Source: Holophagaceae bacterium
GTDB lineage: Bacteria > Acidobacteriota > Holophagae > Holophagales > Holophagaceae
Length of the DNA stretch: 7,057 bases
Reading direction: 5' to 3'
NCBI GenBank assembly: GCA_025353305.1
Contig: JANXQX010000037.1
Span: 1-7,057 of the forward strand
In this document: piece after piece, positions 1-5,909 of the stretch
Layout: each line of letters begins with the position of its first letter
Numbering within the stretch: the stretch's first letter is position 1
Translations under genes and position numbers: made by a program
The notes under the pieces: model-generated
Database searches by the model: none
Seen by the model: the letters and a program-made list of their open reading frames with translations, nothing else
What the model was told of the DNA's origin: nothing

Positions 1-75
1 CGAGAACCGCAAATCGCGGACCTCCCATGGCGGCGTCAGACCGAGTGCAACAGTGAAGAGGGCGTTGGGATCCAT
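1..75 (-). CDS. ISL3-family transposase, N-terminal fragment (continues beyond left edge)
   Basis: The minus strand from 75 to 1 stays open for 25 codons and runs off the window. The translation begins MDPNALFTVALGL and continues with TPPWEV. The LFxxALGL...PPWxV pattern is typical of the first residues of ISL3-family transposases, the DDE enzymes that move ISL3-type insertion sequences. The ATG at 73-75 sits right next to a GGAGGG stretch, too close for an ideal ribosome site. An in-frame TTG at 100-102 is an alternative start, and an in-frame TAG lies at 109-111. Only the extreme N-terminus is visible, so the zinc-binding and catalytic parts cannot be checked. The element's upstream end should lie between 76 and about 165, but its terminal inverted repeat cannot be recognised without the other end. 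It is divergent from the copper genes. Confidence 0.75.
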   Translation of the reverse strand, partial: MDPNALFTVALGLTPPWEVRDLRFS

Positions 76-211
76 CCCTCCATCATCCCTGTTGGCAGGC
101 AAGCCCGGCTACGGCCTACCCACCTGAAATGGAAAGGAACCGAAAAAAAGCTGTAAGGCCTTCATGGCTGCCCCGTCTTCCTCTGTGAAGGCCGTCGATA
201 CGGCCCCTTCC

Positions 212-218
212 AAAGGAG
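212..218 (+). promoter_or_regulatory. Ribosome binding site that fixes the copZ start at 224
   Basis: AAAGGAG lies five bases before the ATG at 224. An upstream in-frame ATG at 164 has only a weaker TAAGG before it. It would add 20 residues that do not belong to the compact metal-binding fold. The start at 224 is therefore preferred. Confidence 0.7.
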
Positions 219-223
219 AACCC

Positions 224-430
224 ATGTCCAGCCCCATCATCCTGAGCGTCCCCTCCATGACCTGCGGGCACTGCGTTTCGACTATCCGCAAAGCATTCCA
301 GGGACTGGGCCTGACCGAGGCACAGATCGATCTGAAGGCTCGGGAGGTCCGTATCGAAGCTTCCGCCAACCAGGTGCCGAACATCTTGGCCGCTCTGTCG
401 GCTGAAGGTTATCCCGCCACTCCTCGTTGA
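224..430 (+). CDS. copZ: CopZ-like copper chaperone (single heavy-metal-associated domain)
   Basis: This is a 68-residue protein made up of one heavy-metal-associated (HMA) domain. The metal site reads M12-T-C14-G-H-C17, the MTCxHC variant of the GMxCxxC loop that binds Cu(I) through two cysteines. The histidine between the cysteines is common in bacterial CopZ-type chaperones. Length and lack of a signal peptide fit a cytosolic carrier that hands copper to a P1B ATPase. A CopA-like pump gene follows 112 bp downstream on the same strand, which supports that partner. No clear promoter or CueR/CsoR operator was found in the 148 bp between this start and the divergent transposase start. A mercury or generic heavy-metal carrier cannot be excluded, but the neighbour makes copper most likely. 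Confidence 0.85.
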   Translation: MSSPIILSVPSMTCGHCVSTIRKAFQGLGLTEAQIDLKAREVRIEASANQVPNILAALSAEGYPATPR

Positions 431-503
431 TCCGAATTCCACGGACTGCCGCCAGCCACGTGTCTCATCCTCGACTCGCCCACAGTGGGGCCCTCTCATC
501 GCC

Positions 504-530
504 GGGGAGACCGGGTGTTTTCCGGTCCCC
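504..530 (+). repeat. GC-rich hairpin just before the copA ribosome binding site
   Basis: GGGGAGACCGG (504-514) pairs with CCGGTCCCC (522-530) around the loop GTGTTTT. The helix is interrupted by a bulge on the left arm. It ends one base before the AAGGAG ribosome site (532-537) of the ATPase gene. There is no T-tract after it, so it is not an intrinsic terminator. It could stabilise or insulate the two parts of a copZ-copA transcript, or modulate copA translation. This role is inferred. Confidence 0.45.
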
Positions 531-542
531 CAAGGAGAATTC

Positions 543-2650
543 ATGGAATCCCAGACCTTCCCCATCGAAGGCATGACCTGCGCCACCTGTGTGTTCCGGG
601 TCGAGAAGGCTCTGAAGGCCGTACCTGGAGTCGAGGCCGTCACGGTGAACCTCGCCCTGAACGAGGCCACCGTGGCTTTTGCCCCTTCGACGACGCCCAA
701 GGCCCTGGCCCAAGCGGTGGCGGAGAAGGGCTACACACTGGTTTTAGACCGCTCAAACCAGCCTGAAGGCGCGGAGACCCGTGCGCTGGCCCTGAAAACC
801 GCCCTGGCCTGGATTCTGTCCATTCCCCTACTGCTCACGATGGTGCCTGGGCTGGATCTCCATCTCGGTTGGCAGGTCCAGGCCCTGATTTCGGCCTCCG
901 TGGTGTTTGGGGCCGGCCAGGCTTTCTTCGTTCGCGCATGGAAACTGCTCCGTCAGGGAGAGTCCAGCATGGACACCCTGATCGCTCTTGGGTCGGGCAC
1001 GGCCTGGGCCTTTGGCATTTCGGAGGGCCTCGCGGGCCGCCACCACTTGCCCTTTGAGACCGCGGGGCTGCTGGTTGCTTTTCTCCTGCTCGGGAAATGG
1101 CTGGAGGCCAAGGCCAAAGGTAAGTCCGCCGACAGCCTGAAGGCCCTGCTGAAACTGGCTCCGAGCACGGCGGTGCGCCTTGAGGAGGATGGATCGGAGC
1201 GGGAAGTTCCCGTGGCCGAACTTCACCCCGGTGACCGCATCCGCGTTCGCCCTGGCGCAAAAATCCCAGCGGATGGTTCTGTCCGCTCGGGTGAAGCCGA
1301 TGTGGAAGAGGCTCAGTTGACGGGTGAACCCCTGCCTGTCCCCAAGCGAACGGGAGACCGGGTACTCGCCGGAGCCCTGGTCCACGGTGGCGCTCTTGAA
1401 GTTGAAGTCCAGGCCGTGGGTGCCCAGAGTTGGCTGGCCCAGTTGGCCGCCCAGGTGGCTGAAGCGCAGACCTCCAAGGCCAGCGTTCAGGCTCTGGCCG
1501 ACCGCATCTCGGCCAAGTTCGTTCCGGTGATCTTGATCCTCGCCGCCCTGACCTTCCTCGGCTGGTACCTCTACACCGGCTCAGTGGCGGAGGCTTGGCG
1601 TCCGGCTGTCACCCTCCTCGTGATCGCCTGCCCCTGCGCCCTTGGCTTGGCCACTCCAGTGGCCATGACCACGGCCTTGGGCACCGCCGCACGGCATGGG
1701 TTGTTGATCCGTGAGGCCAGTGCCTTTGAGCGTCTGGCGAACCTCACGGACTTGGCCTTCGACAAGACCGGCACCCTCACTGAGGGTCGGCCGACTTTGC
1801 AGAAAGTACGCGGCTTTGGAGCGTGGGAATCGGGCGATCTGGTTCGTCTGGCCGCGGCCCTGGAGCGGGATTCCGAGCATCCGTTGGCTCAGGGCCTCCG
1901 GGAGGCAGCGAAGGGCCAGGAACTGGAACCTGTGGAAAGCTTCCGGGCCCACCCGGGAGGTGGCGTCACTGGTACCATCCAAGGTCGCGCCTATCGCTTG
2001 GGCAATGCAGCCTTCCTCGGCGTGGATCTTCCATGGCCCGATGCGGAGGCACCTTGGTCGGACTGCAGGAAGAAGACCTCCTCATTGGTATCTTCCGGTT
2101 GTCGGATGCGGTTCGACCCGCCTCGATGGGCCTCGTGCAGGAACTGAAGGCCCACGGCCTGAGGCTGCACCTCTGGAGCGGAGACCGCCCCGAAGCCGCG
2201 AACCGGATGGCGGAATCCTTAGGTCTCTCCGAGAGCGTGGGCGGATGCACGCCTGAAGGGAAGCGCGCTCGCGTGTCGGAACTCCAGGCCGCAGGTCGGG
2301 TGGTTGGGTTCGTGGGCGACGGGGTCAACGACACTGCCGCGCTAGCCCAGGCCGACGCTGGCATTGCAATGGCTGGCCTCGAGGCTGCGCAGGCTGCGGC
2401 CCCGATCAACCTGCTGCGCCCCGGCCTGGAACCACTTCGCGTGGGACTCCACCTTGCCCGCAGGACCCAGGCCATCGTCCGGCAGAACCTTGCCTGGGCC
2501 TTCGCCTACAACCTGGTGCTCATCCCTCTTGCCGCGACCGGAACCCTGGAACGCTTTGGTGGTGCCATGCTCGCTGGTGCGGCCATGGGCCTCAGCAGCG
2601 TGACCGTTGTGCTCAACGCCCTCCGCTTGCGTAAGCTTCCCCGCTCTTGA
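543..2650 (+). pseudogene. copA: Cu(+)-exporting P1B-1 ATPase CopA, interrupted by a frameshift near 2050
   Basis: This is an inner-membrane pump that uses ATP to export Cu(I) from the cytoplasm. Frame one (543-2147) carries an N-terminal HMA domain with GMTCATC (residues 10-16), membrane segments at about 83-104, 112-130, 146-162 and 171-187, and the TGE phosphatase motif (260-262). It also has membrane segment 6 with CPC (363-365), the DKTGT phosphorylation site (D407), SEHP (444-447) and the nucleotide-binding GGGVTG (472-477). The rest lies in another frame up to 2650. It holds GDGVND (2315-2332), the segment-7 YN pair (2507-2512) and segment-8 MGLSS (2585-2599). CPC, YN and MxxSS together mark the Cu(+) subgroup P1B-1. 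Adding one base near 2048-2051 restores a 702-residue protein, a normal length for one HMA domain. As written, translation would stop at 2147 and lose the ATP hinge and last membrane helices. The start has AAGGAG at 532-537. It may be a real mutation or a sequence error. Confidence 0.88.
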
Positions 2651-2695
2651 CCTCTCTCCCAGAACAGATGCGTCCTTCATGGATACCCCTCAAAT

Positions 2696-2750
2696 CCGGC
2701 GCCCATCTAAGCAGAATCCATTCGAGCCCAACGGATTCTGCATGCGCCGG
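2696..2750. repeat. Long two-part inverted repeat between convergent genes, possible bidirectional terminator
   Basis: Two nested perfect arms are visible. The outer arms are CCGGCGC (2696-2702) and GCGCCGG (2744-2750). The inner arms are GCAGAATCC (2711-2719) and GGATTCTGC (2733-2741). An internal loop of 8 versus 2 bases separates the two helices, and the terminal loop is 13 bases. It lies 45 bp after the copA stop and 5 bp before the stop of the leftward nuclease-like gene, the usual place for a shared terminator. No T-run follows on either strand, so intrinsic termination would be inefficient. It could instead be an RNA 3'-end protecting stem or the footprint of a mobile repeat. Confidence 0.5.
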
Positions 2751-2755
2751 GAGGC

Positions 2756-4024
2756 TCAGATGGAGCGCGTGATTCGTTTTAGGGAATTCTGGTCATTTCC
2801 AAATCGGCACAGGGCGTCGCAATGCGCTTCGAGATCTGTGAATGTGATCAGGAATGGTTTGTTGGCCAATTGCCGGAAGGCCGGGCGCAGAAGTTGCGCC
2901 CTTACCTCTCTCTCTCGTTCATCCGGCGCGATGAGAAAAAGATCGGGGTCGAGGCCGGAGAGCGAAAGGCTCAAGTCCTGCAAGCGGAGGATGCCGGAAT
3001 AGATGGAGGTGCTTTTCTCCACTTCGAAAGCACAGACCACCCGGTTTTCCTGCAGCCAGAGGACGTCGATCAACTCCACCGTGTTGATCACGTCAGGCCC
3101 CAAATCCAATGGCGGGAGGGCCGCCAAGGCACTTTCTCCAAGCTTGCCACCTCCATGGCAATCCGGGGCTGTTCGGTCATTGCGTGCGATCCAAACCTGG
3201 TAGCCGAGAGCCTGCCCAACTTTCATCAGGTGGGCCTGCATTCGGGCGTGTAGTGACGACTCTTTGGAGTCATCCAGGGCTTCCTGATGGCGTTTCTCCA
3301 AGGTCTTCCGCAATTTCTTCTCTTCGAAAGCCAGTGCGGACTCAACGGTAGTGTCCATGGCGATCTTGCCAATGCCGACATCGAACAGGAAGCCAGTGAC
3401 AGCACCAAGGTCCCGCGAGAAACGATTGGCAAATCGGCTATTGAGGGCCTGAATACCCTCTCGCATGACCAAGTAGTCCCGCCAGGACCCAAGTTTTAGT
3501 GCGCTTCCTGTGAGGGCGTTGAAACCACCAAGAATGGCCGTATTGAAGGGAGGCATCAGCGTGGGGTGAAGAAAGTAGAGGATGTTGGCGGAAGCAGGCC
3601 CCAAACCCTTGATCTTCAGTCCATCCAGTCGATGAATCGCGTCGAGGAGTTGGTCTTCCCGGGTGGCCTTGAAGGCTTCATCAAGGAACCGGGCGAAGCC
3701 CAGTTGATTCTCCCGATGCTCGTAGATGTCCGGGATTCGGAGCTTCGGCTTCCAATAGAAGGCATGCGCTGCCCCCTGGAAGACCTGTTTCTGCTCCGTC
3801 ACCGCGGCCATTAGAGATTCAAGGCTGGACCCGCGATAGTCACGAGGAAAAGCGCCCTTGAATATGTCCTGAATCACCGTCTGAACACCCCGGCGAATGA
3901 TCCGGAAAGCTTTCAATCGGTCTCCACCTAAGAACCACGTGTGGTAGACGGATTCAGGATCAACAAAATACCGGTCCACAGCCGCGCCGAGAACGGTGGG
4001 TGCTCCAGTGGGTGCGGATTCCAT
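2756..4024 (-). CDS. Putative DNA nuclease: HhH/GPD-glycosylase-like N-terminal half plus PD-(D/E)XK-like C-terminal half
   Basis: This is a 422-residue protein of a conserved type I recognise only by motif. Residues 136-164 read like the helix-hairpin-helix and following loop of HhH-GPD base-excision glycosylases. [10 protein letters not shown] is the hairpin, then PPFNTAI stands where the family has (V/L)D-T-x-(I/V). The usual catalytic Asp appears as Asn161. The C-terminal half (about 255-390) resembles a PD-(D/E)XK nuclease. It has ESSLHARMQ at 256-264, VWIARND at 277-283, IDVLWL with D320, and [12 protein letters not shown] with E334, E336 and K337. STSIYSG then LRLQDL is shared with restriction-like proteins. 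No methyltransferase or helicase gene accompanies it. The start at 4024 has GAGG (4030-4033) five bases upstream. An in-frame ATG pair at 4151-4156 is less likely. GC is lower than in copA, suggesting transfer. The nuclease role is inferred. Confidence 0.7.
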   Translation of the reverse strand: MESAPTGAPTVLGAAVDRYFVDPESVYHTWFLGGDRLKAFRIIRRGVQTVIQDIFKGAFPRDYRGSSLESLMAAVTEQKQVFQGAAHAFYWKPKLRIPDIYEHRENQLGFARFLDEAFKATREDQLLDAIHRLDGLKIKGLGPASANILYFLHPTLMPPFNTAILGGFNALTGSALKLGSWRDYLVMREGIQALNSRFANRFSRDLGAVTGFLFDVGIGKIAMDTTVESALAFEEKKLRKTLEKRHQEALDDSKESSLHARMQAHLMKVGQALGYQVWIARNDRTAPDCHGGGKLGESALAALPPLDLGPDVINTVELIDVLWLQENRVVCAFEVEKSTSIYSGILRLQDLSLSLSGLDPDLFLIAPDEREREVRAQLLRPAFRQLANKPFLITFTDLEAHCDALCRFGNDQNSLKRITRSI

Positions 4025-4121
4025 CTTGACCTCAAATGACAAGCGACGTTCGTTGGGATGCAAAGGTGAATTTGACGCATCGAAACCTGTGTAGCCACTG
4101 CTACTGCATCGATTAGTGTCG

Positions 4122-4150
4122 AATATAACCAGGCATGCCGCATGTGTAAT
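4122..4150 (-). promoter_or_regulatory. Candidate sigma-70-type promoter for the nuclease-like gene
   Basis: On the minus strand ATTACA (4145-4150) and TATATT (4122-4127) are separated by 17 bases. They match four and five of six consensus positions. Transcription would begin near 4115, giving a 5' leader of about 90 bases before the ATG at 4024. This was found by eye only. Confidence 0.35.
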
Positions 4151-4350
4151 CATCATCCTTGCTTCGACTCTTTTGTTGGTGGTCGTAACCGCGGTGACAT
4201 TGGTGTCGCTTGCATCAGCGGGTGTACGGTAGTGCAGATGCAATAGAGGTGCAACCCTTTTGGCCTTGGAAACCCATGTACCGCAAGCCTTCTGGGCAGG
4301 ATTGCAGGAGAGAAGGTGCTTGCACCTGTTCTGGCTCACATTGCACAGGG

Positions 4351-4422
4351 CTAGCCATTGCTGGCCAGTTTCTGCCCCACGCTCACTGCCTGAAAGTTCA
4401 TGCCGAAGATGCGGGCCTGACT
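4351..4422 (-). pseudogene. Short relic resembling an alkaline-phosphatase-family protein
   Basis: The minus strand between 4422 and 4351 translates to [19 protein letters not shown] followed by TAG, preceded by SQAR. The phrase [14 protein letters not shown] matches, from memory, a conserved segment of alkaline phosphatase / type I phosphodiesterase family proteins. There it sits in the middle of a chain of several hundred residues. Here there is no credible start upstream (the frame closes at a TGA about 110 bp up) and no continuation after the stop. The piece would therefore be an internal scrap of a lost gene. The identification rests on recall of the motif and on only some 20 residues. 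Confidence 0.4.
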
Positions 4423-4521
4423 CACCGCCTGGCATCTATGGCAGGTCTGGGGAGAATGAGCGATTAGGGTTCTGACTTTATGGACTGGAACTCAAGGGTC
4501 TGATTGTATATTTCGCTGATA

Positions 4522-4535
4522 GATAAACGTTTATC
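4522..4535. repeat. Perfect 14-bp palindrome, possible operator or protein-binding site
   Basis: GATAAACGTTTATC reads the same on both strands with no spacer. It stands in a locally AT-rich stretch within gene-free DNA, more than 200 bp from the nearest intact gene end and about 500 bp upstream of the nuclease-like start. A dimeric repressor site is the simplest reading. No second copy was seen elsewhere in the window. Confidence 0.4.
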
Positions 4536-4546
4536 GGTTCACTCAT

Positions 4547-4586
4547 AAAAAAGTGGCCTTCAGATCACGTAGTATGACGACAGGCC
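4547..4586 (-). terminator. Weak candidate terminator downstream of the SnoaL-like gene
   Basis: On the minus strand GGCCT (4582-4586) can pair with AGGCC (4555-4559). Two bases later comes a run of six T (4547-4552). The stem is only five pairs with a loop of about 22 bases, so it is a poor intrinsic terminator. It lies about 160 bp past the stop of the leftward gene and could end that transcript. Confidence 0.25.
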
Positions 4587-4744
4587 TGATAAGACTGGAT
4601 CCACCCTCCGGGCCCGACCGGTTCCTGGGGAGGAGCAACTCTCCGTGCCAATGCCGCCATTGGTCAGGGCATGTGGTTCTCCCTGAGTGCCTGTCTTGCA
4701 TCAACTCCGAGGTAGGGACGGGTAGCCACAGGCAGTCCATAACC

Positions 4745-5158
4745 TCATTGACTGAGTTCATCCTTTGCACTTTGCTTGGCCTGCAGCATCAACTCCATCT
4801 TCTTGTGGATCAAGTTGACGGCTTGTAGGGGGCGCAACATGACTTTGAAATCAATGATCTGGCCTTCCTGATTCCAAGTGATCATGTCTACACCATTGAC
4901 GGCGATGCCATCTATCTCAACCTGAAACTCAAGAACCGCGTCATGGTCGCTCGTTACTTTTCGTATATAACGAAACGAGTCGTTGACGAAGACACTTAAC
5001 GCCGCCGTCAGGTATTTCGATGTGATTAATTTCCCGACCTGGGGTGTATGGACGATAGGTGAATGGAATATGACCTGATCCGAGAGAATCGCTGCAAGAC
5101 CCTTCGGATTTCGGTCCTGAATCAACTGATGCCACGTTGCGAGGGGGTTAGCCGACAT
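4745..5158 (-). CDS. SnoaL-like / NTF2-like domain protein
   Basis: This is a 137-residue protein with the compact alpha+beta cone fold pattern of the SnoaL-like/NTF2-like superfamily. The N-terminal helices are followed by VIFHSPIVHTPQVG (29-42), a YLTAA helix and SFRYIRKV. Next come the strand VLEFQVEIDGIAVNGVDM (75-92) and IIDFKVMLRPLQAV (101-114). This layout is common in bacterial nuclear-transport-factor-2-family proteins. Some of these are small isomerases or hydratases acting on small organic molecules, and many have unknown roles. There is no signal peptide, so it is probably cytosolic. The start has AAGGAG (5166-5171) seven bases upstream. It follows the helix-turn-helix gene on the same strand after 35 bp, suggesting co-transcription and possible control by that regulator. 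Substrate and reaction cannot be read from the sequence. Confidence 0.8.
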   Translation of the reverse strand: MSANPLATWHQLIQDRNPKGLAAILSDQVIFHSPIVHTPQVGKLITSKYLTAALSVFVNDSFRYIRKVTSDHDAVLEFQVEIDGIAVNGVDMITWNQEGQIIDFKVMLRPLQAVNLIHKKMELMLQAKQSAKDELSQ

Positions 5159-5193
5159 TAGGGAACTCCTTGAATGGTCTGCCGAGGATGGGC

Positions 5194-5640
5194 CTATTCA
5201 GGTGACTCCCCTGTCTGGTCCAACTTGGCCTTGATCTGCCTCTTCCCGAGTCCTCGTACTGCCGCTATGGCGGCAAATTGCTGCTGTCTGGGCCTCGACT
5301 TCCCCGCCTCCCAGTTGTAAATGGTCTGGGCCGAGACACCGATCAGCATTCCCATATCCCCAGCGGACAGTCCGAGCTTCTGACGCTGGGCGGCTAGGCG
5401 TTTGGCGGAGAACCGGAACCGGGTCGATGCCTCGCCGTCAGCGACAGGTGGCGCTTTGCCTAGGTCCTTCTTGGCAATCTTGGCCTGCTGCTTCTCAAGG
5501 GCGGACACCAGTCGCTTCAAATTAGCGATGTCAGACCGGTATTGGGCGGAGGCTTTGCGGAGACTCTCGACCTCCTTACGGATTTCTTTCCGTGCCAAGC
5601 GCACGACCTCGTCCTTCAACACGGATGCAATGTTCGGCAT
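5194..5640 (-). CDS. Helix-turn-helix (XRE-type) DNA-binding protein with N-terminal coiled coil
   Basis: This is a 148-residue basic protein. Residues 5-58 are a charged heptad-like helix (LKDEVVRLARKEIRKEVESL onward) rich in Lys, Arg and Glu, likely a coiled coil for dimerisation. A short linker follows, then a helix-turn-helix at about 79-130. There RLAAQRQKLGLSA, the GMLIGVSAQTIYNWE recognition region and GKSRPR match the Cro/C1-XRE pattern of a conditional DNA-binding regulator. The coil-first, HTH-last order is less common than in standard XRE repressors. The start has GGAG (5648-5651) seven bases upstream. The gene leads a probable operon with the SnoaL-like gene and is divergent from the 5910 gene. 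It could therefore repress its own promoter and that of the divergent gene. I saw no clear pair of operator sites. The exact target is unknown. Confidence 0.85.
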   Translation of the reverse strand: MPNIASVLKDEVVRLARKEIRKEVESLRKASAQYRSDIANLKRLVSALEKQQAKIAKKDLGKAPPVADGEASTRFRFSAKRLAAQRQKLGLSAGDMGMLIGVSAQTIYNWEAGKSRPRQQQFAAIAAVRGLGKRQIKAKLDQTGESPE

Positions 5641-5909
5641 TTTTATTCTCCAATGGGGTCGGTCATCACATAAGACCCATCTCCATAGTAAGTCAGGTGA
5701 GGAAAGAGTGCGATTTCATCGCGTTTTTCGCTCAGCGCTTGTGCTCCCGGAGCCTCGCCGAACCTCATGTAGATTGAATCGAGCATGAGTGATGGGAAGG
5801 AACACGCGCTTCCAGACAATCACTGATGTGGTAGCGGTCCTGATCAAACCGTTGCCGTGATAAATCGAACTCCGCCTGCCCAACATCAGCACCAGAGAAA
5901 GGAGAAATA
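5641..5909. promoter_or_regulatory. Divergent intergenic region between the HTH gene and the 282-residue gene
   Basis: This 269-bp gap must hold the promoters for both directions. I found no convincing sigma-70 pair by eye. TACTAT on the minus strand near 5685 and GATAAA near 5861 are weak -10-like candidates. A small hairpin GCGAT-ttc-ATCGC followed by GTTTTT (5710-5728) could be an attenuator in the rightward leader. The length exceeds a minimal divergent promoter, so there is room for several regulator sites. Confidence 0.4.
5710..5728 (+). terminator. Small hairpin with T-run in the leader, weak terminator or attenuator
   Basis: GCGAT (5710-5714) and ATCGC (5718-5722) form a perfect five-pair stem with a TTC loop, followed by G and five T. 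This has the shape of a Rho-independent terminator but the stem is short. It lies 182 bp before the rightward gene, so it would act as a leader element only if transcription begins upstream of it. Confidence 0.25.

Larger units (their letters stand above)
4151..4744. other. Gene-poor intergenic stretch with decayed sequence and palindromes
   Basis: About 590 bp separate the nuclease-like gene's promoter region from the end of the SnoaL-like gene. I see no intact gene. It contains a phosphatase-like relic (4351-4422), a short perfect hairpin AGGTGC-tt-GCACCT (4314-4327), a 14-bp palindrome (4522-4535), and a hairpin CCAATG-ccgc-CATTGG (4648-4663). Codon-like structure is absent in most of it, and its base composition is more AT-rich than the copper genes, especially around 4490-4560. 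This looks like a degraded junction between acquired segments. Confidence 0.5.

Noticed and set aside
164..223. Longer copZ start giving 20 more residues
   Set aside because: The ribosome site before 224 is much stronger and the added residues are not part of the HMA fold.
2040..2147. Programmed ribosomal frameshifting producing full-length CopA
   Set aside because: No slippery run of the X-XXY-YYZ type and no suitable stimulatory structure at the junction; the known CopA frameshift in E. coli lies near the first metal-binding domain, not in the ATP-binding domain.
2711..2750. Possible integron attC site (GCCCAAC at 2726-2732 inside an inverted repeat)
   Set aside because: No matching GTTRRRY partner at the correct end and no integron integrase or cassette array nearby.
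4151..4744. Retron, CRISPR array or tRNA in the gene-poor stretch
   Set aside because: No reverse transcriptase gene, no regularly spaced direct repeats, and no cloverleaf with a T-loop consensus could be seen.
4543..4828. Open frames on both strands at 4543-4770 and 4553-4828
   Set aside because: They overlap the real end of the SnoaL-like gene, have no ribosome sites, and their translations look random.
5785..5891. Minus-strand open stretch reading GQAEFDLSRQRFDQDRY and onward, looking like a coding remnant
   Set aside because: It has no start codon, is closed by stops on both sides, overlaps the ribosome site region of the divergent gene, and matches no family I recognise.
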